Positions 51,663-61,051 of a stretch of 64,000 nucleotides of DNA are shown here, piece after piece. The position numbers and the translations under genes were made by a program. Each line of letters starts with the position of its first letter. Position 1 is the first letter of the stretch. Where the stretch lies: NCBI GenBank assembly GCA_020444165.1, contig JAHLLK010000020.1:1-64000 (forward strand), read 5' to 3'. The notes beneath the pieces are model-generated. The model was not told where the DNA came from. It saw only the letters and a program-made list of their open reading frames with translations, and made no database searches. Origin of the DNA: Deltaproteobacteria bacterium (lineage in GTDB: Bacteria; Desulfobacterota; Desulfarculia; Desulfarculales; Desulfarculaceae).

Positions 51663-54074
51663 TTAACGGCCGCCCGCGGCCGGCTTGAGTTGCAGGATGT
51701 CGGAGGCGTGTTGGTTTTGGGCTTGGTCGCTGAACCACCAGTAGAGCCGCGCTCCGTCCATGAAGGGTTGGATCTGGTCTTTCATGTGTTTGTCGAAGAG
51801 GCGGGCGGACACTCCTCCGGGCAGGACGGCGGCCACTTTGTCCTGGTCGGCCAGGTCGGCCACCATGCGTAGCGCCGCGAAGTTGTGCACCTGGTAGGGC
51901 TTGGCGAATTGGTATTGGGCCCGGTAGAGGGTTTCGCCGGAGCCGCTCATGGGATGGGCGCCGCCGCCCACCAAATCGCGGCCCCAGCCGGTGCGCCGGA
52001 GGGGGTTGACCAGGATGAGCTGGTGCATCTTGCCCCAGGACCAGTCGGCGGGGTTATTGCCCAGCCGGCCCGCCAACTCTTGCCGGGCCTCCCGGGCCGC
52101 CCGCCGGAACAGGTCGTCCCGGGTCTCCCGCACCCCGGGGGTGGTCTGGTCGTCGAACCAGGGGGAGTCGTTGGTGCGGCACAGGGCGGCCAGGCGCTGC
52201 TGCCAGTAGTACCAGCCGTCCAGCATGAGGTCGGTCAGCTCGGGGCCCAGGTCGTCCTCATACACCTGCCGGGCGAAATGGCGGTAAAGCGCCTGGAACA
52301 CGGCCGGGGCGGTGAAATTGAGCTGGTCGTGATACTCCCAGCGGGCCAAGAGGTCCCCCAGGTCCCGGAGGCCGGCCTCCTGGCGTAAGGCCTGGGCCAT
52401 CAGGGGGGCCAGCTCCTCGGCCAGGAGGTTCTTGGTGTCCCGCTGCATGGTCCAATTCTCGTCCAGGCCCTTGGGGCCCGGAGCCTGGAGGAACTCGGTC
52501 AGGCGGCGGTAGCGGAAGTCCGGCGAGGCGAAATCCGAGTAATAGTAGGGGAAGCCACCCGGGGCCAGATAGTTGTTGCAACTGCCGGCCCAGCCCCGCG
52601 GGGGGTTCACCAGGCGGGGCATGGCCTCCCAGGGGATGAAGCCCAGCCAGTTGTCCCGGGCCTCCACCCGTTGGGGCAGCACGGCCGGGCCCTGACGGCG
52701 GATGGGGAGGCGGCCGGTGGTCTGCCAGGCGATGTGGCCTGAGTCGTCGGCCAGGACGAAGTTCAGGGTGAGCGCGGACAGGTGGGACAGGGCCTCCCGG
52801 GCCTCTTCCACCCCCCGGGCGGACAAGAGGCCCAACAGCCCCAGGTTGGGGTCCATGGTCTCGGCCGGGGCCCAGCGCAAGGTCACGGTGCGGCTGGTGG
52901 AGAGCCCGGGGAACACCCGGTTCACCACCGGCCCCCGGTTCGAGAGCCACACCTCCAGGACATCCAGGCGGTAGCCTTCCGGGGCGGCGGAGTCCCGGAT
53001 CTTCACCTCCTCGTTGATCACCTGGAAGGGGTAGGACTTGTCGCCTTCCAGATAGCGCCGGGGGTTGGCGGGATCCACGTTTTCCAGGTAGAGGTCCTGG
53101 GTGTCGCCGTAGGAGTTGGTGATGCCAAAGGCCAGGTGCTGGTTGCGGCCCACCACCACCCCGGGGATCCCCGGGATGTTCACCCCCACCGCGCGGCAGC
53201 CCGGCGCGGCCAGGCCCACGGGATACCAGGGGCCCGGCAGGAAGCTGGCGGCCAGGTGGGTGTCGTTGGCCAGGATGGGCTTGCCGTCCGGGGTCAGGGC
53301 GCCGGACACCACCCAATTGTTGCTGCCCACCCCCACCAGGGGCGGCAGGGGTGGGGCGGGCAGGGCGCCGGGGGTGAGGCCCAGATCCACCCCGGCCCGG
53401 ACCAGCGCCGCGGCGCCCGGGGTCTCGGCGGCCCGCTCCGGGGGCTGGCACAAGGGGAAAATCTCCCCCGCCCTGGCCGGGCCCAACCGCTCCACCAGGG
53501 CCTGGTTCACGATCTCGTTGGCCGCGTTGGCCGAGATGGTCCAGGCCATGTAGTACATGAGGGACAGGGAGTCGGCCACCTCCCAGGCCTCGGGGCTGAG
53601 CCCGGAGAGGCGGAACTCCAGGGGCAGGTCGTCCGGCCGCTCCTTGATGAAGGCGTTGACCCCGTCCACGTAGCGCTGGAACATCCGGGCGGTGCGGGAG
53701 TCCAGAATCCCGGCCTGTTGCCGGGCCAGGCGGCGGATGCCGATCGTGCGATAGAGGAAGTCCTGGGCCTTGCCCCTCTCGCCCACCAGTTCGCTGATGC
53801 GGCCCTGGGCCACCAGGCGGGTGAGGTGCATCTGGAACAGCCGGTCCTGGGCGGCGGCAAAGCCCTGGGCAAAGAACAGATCGGGCAGGTTGGCCGCCCG
53901 GATATAGGCCATGCCCTTTTCGTCGCGCAGGATGGTGACCGGAGCGGTGAGACCGGGCAGGTCCAGCACTCCGTCCTTCTTGCAGCCGTTCAACAGGGGC
54001 AGGGCCGCCACCCCCACGGCGGCCAGGGCCGCCAGGAGCAAAAAGCCGTATAAAAAGCGTTTGAACCACCTCAT
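51663..54074 (-). CDS. Penicillin acylase (S45/Ntn-hydrolase) family protein
   Basis: 803 residues from the ATG at 54074, which has GGAGGTC eight bases upstream. A hydrophobic start (FLYGFLLLAALAAVGVAA) leads to PLLNGCK; this could be a signal peptide or anchor. The alpha part has VTILRDEKGMAYIRAANLPD and FFAQGFAAAQDRLFQMHLTR. The beta part begins at GVGSNNWVVSG, where the Ser after the processing Gly is the N-terminal nucleophile. Later GNDT-like PILANDTHLAA and NFVLADDSGHIAWQTTGRLP fit the family. So it hydrolyses an amide or acyl-homoserine-lactone-type bond in the periplasm. Substrate unknown. Confidence 0.92.
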   Translation of the reverse strand: MRWFKRFLYGFLLLAALAAVGVAALPLLNGCKKDGVLDLPGLTAPVTILRDEKGMAYIRAANLPDLFFAQGFAAAQDRLFQMHLTRLVAQGRISELVGERGKAQDFLYRTIGIRRLARQQAGILDSRTARMFQRYVDGVNAFIKERPDDLPLEFRLSGLSPEAWEVADSLSLMYYMAWTISANAANEIVNQALVERLGPARAGEIFPLCQPPERAAETPGAAALVRAGVDLGLTPGALPAPPLPPLVGVGSNNWVVSGALTPDGKPILANDTHLAASFLPGPWYPVGLAAPGCRAVGVNIPGIPGVVVGRNQHLAFGITNSYGDTQDLYLENVDPANPRRYLEGDKSYPFQVINEEVKIRDSAAPEGYRLDVLEVWLSNRGPVVNRVFPGLSTSRTVTLRWAPAETMDPNLGLLGLLSARGVEEAREALSHLSALTLNFVLADDSGHIAWQTTGRLPIRRQGPAVLPQRVEARDNWLGFIPWEAMPRLVNPPRGWAGSCNNYLAPGGFPYYYSDFASPDFRYRRLTEFLQAPGPKGLDENWTMQRDTKNLLAEELAPLMAQALRQEAGLRDLGDLLARWEYHDQLNFTAPAVFQALYRHFARQVYEDDLGPELTDLMLDGWYYWQQRLAALCRTNDSPWFDDQTTPGVRETRDDLFRRAAREARQELAGRLGNNPADWSWGKMHQLILVNPLRRTGWGRDLVGGGAHPMSGSGETLYRAQYQFAKPYQVHNFAALRMVADLADQDKVAAVLPGGVSARLFDKHMKDQIQPFMDGARLYWWFSDQAQNQHASDILQLKPAAGGR

Positions 54075-54344
54075 GGCGGGGACCTCCCTGTCCAGCGTGC
54101 GGGGCGAGATGACTTTAGCAATCGGATATGGCGAGCGTCCAGGGGTTTTTCCGCGGGGCCGGCCGCGGCCCGGTGGCCCGGGCCGGGGAGGCCCCCGTGG
54201 TCGCCGCCCCGCCCGAGCCTGGCCCCCGGGGCAACTGGCCTGTCTCCCGCGCCCGGAGCTTGTGCTAAGCTGGGTGGGTGGACCGCGGCGCTCCGCGGCT
54301 CCCCTCCACGCCGGCCCGGAACCCCCAACCCCGGTGATCACTTG

Positions 54345-57083
54345 ATGCCCGACCACCCGCCCCAGAGCCCTCCCCTCCCTTCCGCCCCGGCCGGCGGTCC
54401 GGAAGACCCGCCGGAGGCGCGGTTCATCATGGGCATTCTCCTGCGCCTGCTGGCCGAAATCCCCACCGGCCTGGCGGTGCTGGATCGGGACGGGCGGGTG
54501 CGTTACTGGAACCGGGCCCTGGAGAAGCTGACCGGCCGTAAAAGCTCGCGGGTGCTGGGGCGCGATCTGTTCCAGCTGTTCCCGGTCTTGGCCCAGGGTG
54601 GGCTTTTGCAGCTGTTCGAGGCATGGTGGGGAACCGGGGCCTTCCCCGAGGTGGAAGACTTCCGCCTGCCCCCGCTGTACGGCCGCGGCGCGGCCCTGCA
54701 CCTCCGTCTATCGGGCGTGCTGCTGCCCGGGGAGCCGCCCGGGCTGCCGGACCTGGCCGCGGTGTTCGTGGAGAACATCACCGGCCGCCTGGCGGCGGAG
54801 AAAGCCCGCCTGCAAAGTCAGCACATGCTGGCCTCCCTGTTCCGCATGAGCCCGGTGGCCCTGGCCATCAGTTCTCCCGGAGAGGGCCGCTATCAGGAAA
54901 TCAACGAGGCTTTCACCCGCCTCACTGGGCACCGCCGCGAGGAGGTCCTGGGCCGCACCTCGGAAGAATTGGGGCTCTGGCCCGACTTGGCGTTGCGGGA
55001 CCGCCTGGTGTCCCGTCTCCTGCAGGACGGGCTTTTGCGGGAGACCGAGGCCCAGATCCGCACCAAGGACGGCCGCGAGCTGACCGGGCTGTTCTCGGCC
55101 GAGCAGGTGGAGTTCGCCGGCGAGACCTGCCTGTTGACCGCCATGATGGACCTGACCGAGCTGCAACAGGCCCGGGAGGAGCTGAGCCGGGCCAACCGGC
55201 GGCTGCGGGCCATGGTGGATGCCCTGCCCGACCAGTACATCCGCCTCTCCAGCCAGGGGGTGATCCTGGATCACTTGCCGGCCCACCTGCCCGGCGGTCC
55301 CCTGCCCGGGGAGTCCCTCACCGGCTGCCAGTTGCCCGAAGTGCTGCCCCCCCACCTGGCCGCCCAGATGCAGGAGGCGGTGGAAGAGGTGCTGGCCTTG
55401 GGCCAGGCTGTCTCCCGGGAGCTGGCCGCCGCCTCGCCGGGGAGGGCCCAGCGCTTCGAGGCCCGCTTCCTGCCGGCCGGGCCGGACGAGGTGGTGGCGG
55501 TGCTCCGGGACATAACCCGGCAGAAACGCTCCGAGCAGGCGCTCCGGGAAAGCGAGGAGCGCTACCGCAACACCTTCCTGTCCATCCCCGACGCCATCAT
55601 CATCAGCGAGCTGGCCACGGGCCGCTGCCTGGAGGTCAACGAGGTCTTCTGCCGCTGGAGCGGTTACTCCCACTTCGAGGCCCGGGGCCACGCCTCTTTG
55701 GAGCTGGACCTGTACGTGGACGCGGCGGCGCGGGCGGAAGTGCTCCGGCTGGTGGAGACCCGGGGCGAGGTCCGGGGCCTGGAGGTGAACTTCCGCCACC
55801 AGGACGGCGCCATGCTGGAGAGCGTGCTCTCGGCCCGGCCGCTGCGCTACGCCGGGCGGAACTGCCTCATCTCGGTGATCCAGGACGTGTCCCGCCTTAA
55901 AGCGGCCCAGCGCGAGCAATCCCGCCTGGAACAGCAACTCCAGCAGGCCCAGAAGATGGAGGCCCTGGGCACCATGGCCGGCGGCATGGCCCACGACTTC
56001 AACAACATCATCTACGCCATCATGGGCTACGCCGACCTGGCCCAGGAGCGGGTGGCCCATGACGAGGCAGCCTGGGAGTACCTGGAAAACATCCGGGCGG
56101 CCAGCCGCCGGGCCGCCGGGGTCACCGAGCAGCTCCTCACCTTTGCCCGCCAGCGCGAGGAACGGCTCCGCCCCTTGCGCCTGGCCCCGGTGGTGCGGGA
56201 GGGCCTGAAACTGCTCCGGGCCGGGCTGCCGGCCACCATCGCCATCCACCAGCGCCTCTCGGACCTGGACTCCCTGGTGCTGGGCGACTCCACCCAGGTG
56301 CACCAGGTGCTCATGAATCTCTGCCACAACGCCGCCCAGGCCATGGGCGGCGGGCCCGGCGTGTTGGAGGTGGGCCTGGAACGGGTCGCCGCCGCGGAAG
56401 CGGGCGGCGCCGACCCCCTGCTGCGCCTCTGGGTCAACGACACCGGCCCCGGGGTGGCGCCCGATATCATGGATCGTATCTTCGACCCCTTCTTCACCAC
56501 CAAGCCCCAGGGCAAGGGTTCCGGCCTGGGGCTGGCCGTGGTGGTGGGCATCGTGAAAAGCATGGGCGGGGCGGTGTCGGTCCAAAACCTGCCCGCGGGC
56601 GGGGCCTCCTTCCAGATCCTCCTGCCCGCCGGGGCCGGGCCGGACCTGCCCGAACCGGTGCCTCAGCCGGTCCGCTCCCCGGGCCAGGGCTCGGAGCGGG
56701 TGCTCCTGGTGGACGACGAATGGCTGGTGGCCCGCATGGTGGAAGCGGCCCTGACCAACTGGGGCTACCACGTCACCCTCACCACCCGGGCCGAGGAAGC
56801 CTGGCGGCTGTTCCAGGCCGATCCCCAGGCCTTCGACCTCTTGATCACCGACCAGACCATGCCCGAAACCACCGGGGTGGAACTGGCCATCCGGACCATG
56901 CGCCTGCGGCCCGACCTGCCGGTGATCCTTTGCACCGGCTTCAGCGAGGCCGTCACCGCAGGCCAGGCCCGCGCGCTCGGCATCGCCGAATTCGTGCAAA
57001 AACCCATCGACCGCGGCGCCCTGGCCCTGACCGTGCGCCGCACCCTGGACCGCGCCGCCCGGAACCGCGCCGCGGAGGCTTAA
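54345..57083 (+). CDS. PAS-repeat hybrid sensor histidine kinase with receiver, second copy type
   Basis: 912 residues from the ATG at 54345 (a TTG one codon earlier is less likely). Three or four PAS domains: EIPTGLAVLDRDGRVRYWN, FRMSPVALAISSPGEGRY, VDALPDQYIRLSSQGVILDH and NTFLSIPDAIIISELATGRC. H-box GTMAGGMAHDFNNIIYAI with His550. The ATPase has LMNLCHNAAQAMGG, VNDTGPGVAP and FDPFFTTKPQGKGSGLGL. The C-terminal receiver reads RVLLVDDEWLVA, DLLITDQTMPETTG (acceptor Asp), and VQKPI for the Lys. Same layout as 44235 but not a close copy. No membrane segment. Divergent from the acylase gene. Confidence 0.92.
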   Translation: MPDHPPQSPPLPSAPAGGPEDPPEARFIMGILLRLLAEIPTGLAVLDRDGRVRYWNRALEKLTGRKSSRVLGRDLFQLFPVLAQGGLLQLFEAWWGTGAFPEVEDFRLPPLYGRGAALHLRLSGVLLPGEPPGLPDLAAVFVENITGRLAAEKARLQSQHMLASLFRMSPVALAISSPGEGRYQEINEAFTRLTGHRREEVLGRTSEELGLWPDLALRDRLVSRLLQDGLLRETEAQIRTKDGRELTGLFSAEQVEFAGETCLLTAMMDLTELQQAREELSRANRRLRAMVDALPDQYIRLSSQGVILDHLPAHLPGGPLPGESLTGCQLPEVLPPHLAAQMQEAVEEVLALGQAVSRELAAASPGRAQRFEARFLPAGPDEVVAVLRDITRQKRSEQALRESEERYRNTFLSIPDAIIISELATGRCLEVNEVFCRWSGYSHFEARGHASLELDLYVDAAARAEVLRLVETRGEVRGLEVNFRHQDGAMLESVLSARPLRYAGRNCLISVIQDVSRLKAAQREQSRLEQQLQQAQKMEALGTMAGGMAHDFNNIIYAIMGYADLAQERVAHDEAAWEYLENIRAASRRAAGVTEQLLTFARQREERLRPLRLAPVVREGLKLLRAGLPATIAIHQRLSDLDSLVLGDSTQVHQVLMNLCHNAAQAMGGGPGVLEVGLERVAAAEAGGADPLLRLWVNDTGPGVAPDIMDRIFDPFFTTKPQGKGSGLGLAVVVGIVKSMGGAVSVQNLPAGGASFQILLPAGAGPDLPEPVPQPVRSPGQGSERVLLVDDEWLVARMVEAALTNWGYHVTLTTRAEEAWRLFQADPQAFDLLITDQTMPETTGVELAIRTMRLRPDLPVILCTGFSEAVTAGQARALGIAEFVQKPIDRGALALTVRRTLDRAARNRAAEA

Positions 57084-57085
57084 GA

Positions 57086-57222
57086 GTTTGGGGAGGAAGA
57101 GGAAGATGTGGGGGGAAACCCCTTTTTTTAAAAAAAAGGGGGCTGCACCCCAGAAAAGCTGCGCTTTTCTGGGGACCCCGCGGTTTCCCCCCACACCCCC
57201 CTTCCCCCAAAAAACTTTGTAG
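57086..57222. repeat. Palindromic element, copy E8 with an inner hairpin
   Basis: GGGGAGGAAGAGGAAGATGT, GGGGGGAAACCCC, a long A/T run, CCCCAGAAAAGC/GCTTTTCTGGGG (57148-57174, 12-bp stem, 3-base loop), CGGTTTCCCCCCACACC and CCCTTCCCCCAAAAAACTT. The inner hairpin matches the one in E5. It lies just after the hybrid kinase gene in the usual orientation. Confidence 0.88.
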
Positions 57223-57284
57223 TATCAAGGTGTTTTGGGCATAGCCATCCACCAACAGGAGTGCTCGCTGGAAATGGGGTATTG

Positions 57285-58667
57285 GTGAAAAAAACCGTGG
57301 CACGCTTGCACCGACGGCCTCCGGGTCCGGCGTTTGCGCCGCGGTGGGCCGCGCTCCTCCTGGCGTTGTGGCTCCTGGGGGCCCTGGGGGCCGCGGCCCC
57401 GGCCCGGGCGGGGGAGGAGACCTCCCTGGAGCAAGATCAGGGCTGGGCCATGACCTGGGGCGGGCACTGGAAGCTCCGGGGCGGGGTCTCACTGTACGAC
57501 TCCGACGCCCTCACCCCGGACCTGGTGGACCAGCCCTATTACGACGGCTACACCGAGCTGCGGCTCAAGAACGAGATCACCCCCGGCCCGGGGCTGCGTT
57601 TCGTCACCCACTACGAGCTGGCGCTATCGGGCGGGGACACCCGCCGCCGCCTCTTGAATCCCCTGCCCGGCAGCCAGAACGTCCTCTCCGGCGGGCTGTT
57701 GGCTCCCCGCACCCTGAATGACCGCCGCCGCCTGTTGAACCTCACCTGGACCCTGGACGAGGGCGACAGCTACGTGCTGTACAACCGCCTGGACCGCCTG
57801 TTCCTGGACTGGGACCCGTCTTGGGGCAGTGTGCGGGTGGGCCGCCAGGCCCTCACCTGGGGCAACGGCCTGGTCTTCAACCCCATGGACCTGGTGAACC
57901 CCTTTGCGCCGGCCGATTTCGAGCGGGATTACAAGGTGGGCGACGACATGGCCTGGGCCCTGTACCAACTGGGCCAGCTGAACACCGTGGAGGTGGTGGG
58001 GGTGCCCCGCCGGAACCCCGTCACCGACGAGGTCTCCTGGGACCAATCCACCGTGGCTTCCCGCCTGCACCTGGCTTCCGGCGGCGGCGAACTGGAGTAT
58101 GAATTCATGGCCGCCCTGGACCACGGGGACCCGGTGCTGGGGGCGGGGATGTCGGGCTATCTGGGCGGCGCGGCCTGGCGCTCGGACGTGACCTACGCCT
58201 TCCTCACCCGGGACAACGCCCCGGCCGGCTTCCTCTCCCTGGTGGCCAACCTGGATTACTCCTGGACCTGGGCGGAGAAGAACTACTACGGGCTGATCGA
58301 GTTTTACGCCAATACCCTGGGCAGCCACGATTACGCGGCCTCCCTGACCGACCCCGACCTGGCCGACCGCCTGGCCTGGGGCGAGATGTTCACCCTGGGC
58401 AACCTGTACCTGGCGCTCACGGGCCAAGTGGAGTTGCACCCCCTGGTGAACGTCTACCTCACCACCATCACCAACCTGGCCGACCCCTCGGGCATCGTGC
58501 AGCCTCGGGTGGTCTATGACGTGGCCCAGAACTGGCAGATCACCGCCGGCCTGGCCCTGTACTGGGGGGGCGCGGGCAGTGAGTACGGGGGCTTCGCCGT
58601 GCCGCCCTCGGGCCTCGTCTTCCAATCCCCCAACAGCGCCTTCCTCTGGCTGGAATGGTTTTTTTAA
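57285..58667 (+). CDS. Outer-membrane beta-barrel (porin-like) protein
   Basis: 460 residues if the GTG at 57285 is used (GGGGT five bases upstream); an earlier GTG at 57261 sits too close to AGGA to be likely. A basic start and hydrophobic core (WAALLLALWLLGALGAAAP, cut near ARAGE) make a signal peptide. The mature protein alternates polar and hydrophobic residues, e.g. YTELRLKNEITPGPGLRF, SVRVGRQALTWGNGLVF, NLDYSWTWAEKNYYG, and ends in aromatic LWLEWFF with a terminal Phe, as outer-membrane barrels do. Substrate unknown. Confidence 0.78.
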   Translation: MKKTVARLHRRPPGPAFAPRWAALLLALWLLGALGAAAPARAGEETSLEQDQGWAMTWGGHWKLRGGVSLYDSDALTPDLVDQPYYDGYTELRLKNEITPGPGLRFVTHYELALSGGDTRRRLLNPLPGSQNVLSGGLLAPRTLNDRRRLLNLTWTLDEGDSYVLYNRLDRLFLDWDPSWGSVRVGRQALTWGNGLVFNPMDLVNPFAPADFERDYKVGDDMAWALYQLGQLNTVEVVGVPRRNPVTDEVSWDQSTVASRLHLASGGGELEYEFMAALDHGDPVLGAGMSGYLGGAAWRSDVTYAFLTRDNAPAGFLSLVANLDYSWTWAEKNYYGLIEFYANTLGSHDYAASLTDPDLADRLAWGEMFTLGNLYLALTGQVELHPLVNVYLTTITNLADPSGIVQPRVVYDVAQNWQITAGLALYWGGAGSEYGGFAVPPSGLVFQSPNSAFLWLEWFF

Positions 58668-58700
58668 CCGCCCCTTACTTCCTTCCCCTGCCCTGGGCCC

Positions 58701-59249
58701 TCAGCTCTCCGCGGACGCGGCCTTTTCGCAGCCCTCCACCCGGGGATGCCGGTACACGCACCACTGGCCGCCCCGGAACTCCTCCACCCTTTCCAGCACC
58801 GCGCCCACGCTTTGGGCCAGCTTCACGGAGGCCAGATTGTCGCGGTGGATCAGGCTGATCAGGGCGATGTCCGGCAGGTGGCGGGCGCCGGCCCGCTGGA
58901 TGGCCAGCACCGCCTCCCGGGCATAGCCCTGGCCCCAGAATTTCCGAGCCAGAGCGTACTTTATCTCCGGGGAGGGCCAGTCATTGGGGAACCAGAACCC
59001 CACCGGGCCCACTACCCGGCCGCTGGCCTTTTCCACCGCGGCGTAGGGGCCGTAGCCCCGGAGCTGCCAATGGCCGATGATGGCGGCCATGAGGCGCCAG
59101 GATTCGCCTTCGGTGCACGCGTGGCCCACGGTGTAGCGGGTGGCTTCCTCGTCGGAGTACATCTCGTGCAGCTCGCGCCAATCCTCATCCTGGAACTGCC
59201 GCAACAAGAGGCGCTCAGTTTCCAATTCCTCAGGGACCAAATACTTCAT
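58701..59249 (-). CDS. RimJ/RimL-type GNAT acetyltransferase
   Basis: 182 residues from the ATG at 59249 (GGGGGT upstream); a GTG three codons earlier is possible. LETERLLLRQFQDEDWREL opens the domain as in RimJ/RimL. VVGPVGFWFPNDW and EIKYALARKFWGQGYAREAV, the latter with the Q/R-x-x-G-x-A loop for acetyl-CoA, follow; NLASVKLAQSVGAVLE is the typical ending. Probably an N-acetyltransferase of ribosomal protein or small-molecule type. It lies downstream of the terminator of the CheZ-like operon. Confidence 0.88.
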   Translation of the reverse strand: MKYLVPEELETERLLLRQFQDEDWRELHEMYSDEEATRYTVGHACTEGESWRLMAAIIGHWQLRGYGPYAAVEKASGRVVGPVGFWFPNDWPSPEIKYALARKFWGQGYAREAVLAIQRAGARHLPDIALISLIHRDNLASVKLAQSVGAVLERVEEFRGGQWCVYRHPRVEGCEKAASAES

Positions 59250-59354
59250 GCTTCGCACCCCCAGACGCGGCCGGACCGCGTGAAGAACGGGAATTGCCGT
59301 AAAGCGGGGGCGGCTGGGGAGCCGGCGCCCGCCGCGGGAGCGGGGAAATATAGT

Positions 59355-59380
59355 AAAAGCCGCCCCGGCCGGGGCGGCTT
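59355..59380 (-). terminator. Intrinsic terminator of the CheZ-like operon
   Basis: AAGCCGCCCC and GGGGCGGCTT pair over 10 bp around GGCC (59357-59380). On the minus strand the stem runs into TTTTACTATA. It lies 25 bases after the stop of the leftward CheZ-like gene at 59405. Confidence 0.85.
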
Positions 59381-59404
59381 CTGCAGCTTAAGCAGCGGTT
59401 GGGC

Positions 59405-61051
59405 TCAGAAACCCATGGCGGCCAGAAGATCGTTGACCGCGCCCTGGTCCAGCTTGGAGGGGTCGTCGCCGTCGGCCGTGGTGGCGGCCTCGTCGTGCAC
59501 CTTGAGGTCGCCCAGGACCTTGTCCACCTCGGCCTGGGCCATCTTCTCGGACTGCTCGTGGGACACCGCGGTCTCGGAGCCTTCCTTGACCTTCAGTTTG
59601 GTGCCGAAGCTGACCACCATGGCCAGAAGCTGCACCTGGAAGTCGGTCAGGAGCCGGACGATGCGGTAGATGGTCTGGCCGGCCAGGTCCTGGAAGGACA
59701 GGGCCTCGATGATGCTGTTCACCGAGGTCATCACCGCCTCCACGGATTTCTCCAGGTTGGAGAGCAGGCTGGGGTCCACCACGTTGCAGGCCCGTTGGCT
59801 GGCGGCGAAGCTTTCCAGCGCACTGTCCAGCATTTGCTCCAGGTTGTCGTGGGCCGGCACCGGGGTCAGGATGCCCATGACCTGGTTCAGCTGATCCACC
59901 AGGGCCTGGGCCTGGGCGATGGACTCCGGGGCCAGGGTGGGGCCGGAGGGCGGCGGCGGGGGCGGCGGGGCGGTCTGGGGTTTCTGCACCGCCTCCAGGG
60001 GAAGCTGCTGCTCCAGGAAGATCTGGTCCATGGTGGAGGCCATCTTCTTGAGCACCTGCTGGAAACGCTCGTTGGCCGTGGTCTGGAACAGGGTCTTCAA
60101 CACCTCCTTCAGGGAGAGGTTCAGGAAGTTGTCGGCGTCGGGGGCCATGCCCACGGCCAACTGGTTCAACTGATCCTCCACCACGGCTCCCTGGAATTCC
60201 TTGTTCCCGGACTCCCACATGCCCTTGATGTGCTTTTTCACCGTCTCGTTGGTGCACAGCTCATAGATGGTCTGGAACAGCACCTCCAGGGGGAAGGAGT
60301 AGGCCACCGCCGGGGGCGGCGGCGGGGCCGGGGCGGCCGCGGCCTGGCTGCCCGCCTTTTGCAGTTCGGCGGCCAGGCCCTGAGCCATCGCCAAAACCGG
60401 CTGCAAGGGCTGGTGCTCCACCTTGCCCAGATAGTCGGTGAGGGCGGCGAGGGCGCTGGTGAGCTGGCTCCGGGCGTCCTGCGACTGGGCTTCCAGCTCG
60501 GAATTGTCCCGGGGGCTGGAATCGGTGTTGATGTCCTGCATAATCTGGCGGGCGTTGTCGATGGCCTGCTGGATGTCCTCGCCCAGGTCCATGATCCGGA
60601 GCGTGGCCCGCTCGGTCATCTTGACCACGTCTTCCAGCTGGTCCTTGGCCAGTTCCAACTGCTCGCCGGCGGCCTGGAAATCCACGTTGTCCGCCTGGGC
60701 CACGTGCACGTCCCGGATGGACAGGGACAGCCGGCGGGCCAGGCGGCCCACCTGGGAGTACATGTCGTGGCTCAGGTCGCGGTAGTATTCCTGGTCGGGC
60801 GGGGCCGCGGGCGGTGGCGGCGGCTCCTCGGCCCCGGCCATCTCCAGGCGGTCCCAGTCCTCCAGGGCCGCGGCCTGGGAGTTTTGCAGGCCGAACTCGG
60901 GCCTGGCCGGTTTTTCCGGCAGAGCCAGCGGTGCGGGCAGACTGGAGCCGGAGCCCCGCACGGTCACGTTGTACACGGCCTCGGCGGTGCGTATGGTCAG
61001 GGTGCCATCGGATAGTTCTAAGTTGATTTCGGGTGGCTTAAGTCCGGCCAT
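59405..61051 (-). CDS. Long CheZ-like chemotaxis phosphatase with a central insertion
   Basis: 548 residues. The parts of CheZ are present but spread out. A helix with DQLEDVVKMTERATLRIM (about 137-154) resembles the CheZ N-terminal helix. SFQDLAGQTIYRIV (452-465) carries Asp455 and Gln459, the D-x3-Q phosphatase pair equal to Asp143/Gln147 of E. coli CheZ. The last residues KLDQGAVNDLLAAMGF match the CheY-binding C-terminal peptide. Typical CheZ has about 200-240 residues; here there is an N-terminal ~90-residue region and about 200-250 extra residues with proline stretches between the helices. It should dephosphorylate a CheY-type receiver. Overlaps queH by 14 bases. Confidence 0.8.
   Translation of the reverse strand: MAGLKPPEINLELSDGTLTIRTAEAVYNVTVRGSGSSLPAPLALPEKPARPEFGLQNSQAAALEDWDRLEMAGAEEPPPPPAAPPDQEYYRDLSHDMYSQVGRLARRLSLSIRDVHVAQADNVDFQAAGEQLELAKDQLEDVVKMTERATLRIMDLGEDIQQAIDNARQIMQDINTDSSPRDNSELEAQSQDARSQLTSALAALTDYLGKVEHQPLQPVLAMAQGLAAELQKAGSQAAAAPAPPPPPAVAYSFPLEVLFQTIYELCTNETVKKHIKGMWESGNKEFQGAVVEDQLNQLAVGMAPDADNFLNLSLKEVLKTLFQTTANERFQQVLKKMASTMDQIFLEQQLPLEAVQKPQTAPPPPPPPSGPTLAPESIAQAQALVDQLNQVMGILTPVPAHDNLEQMLDSALESFAASQRACNVVDPSLLSNLEKSVEAVMTSVNSIIEALSFQDLAGQTIYRIVRLLTDFQVQLLAMVVSFGTKLKVKEGSETAVSHEQSEKMAQAEVDKVLGDLKVHDEAATTADGDDPSKLDQGAVNDLLAAMGF

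Noticed and set aside
51663..54074. Lipobox in the penicillin acylase-type protein (LLNGC)
   Set aside because: Asn at the -2 position is not standard for a lipobox, so lipidation is not claimed.
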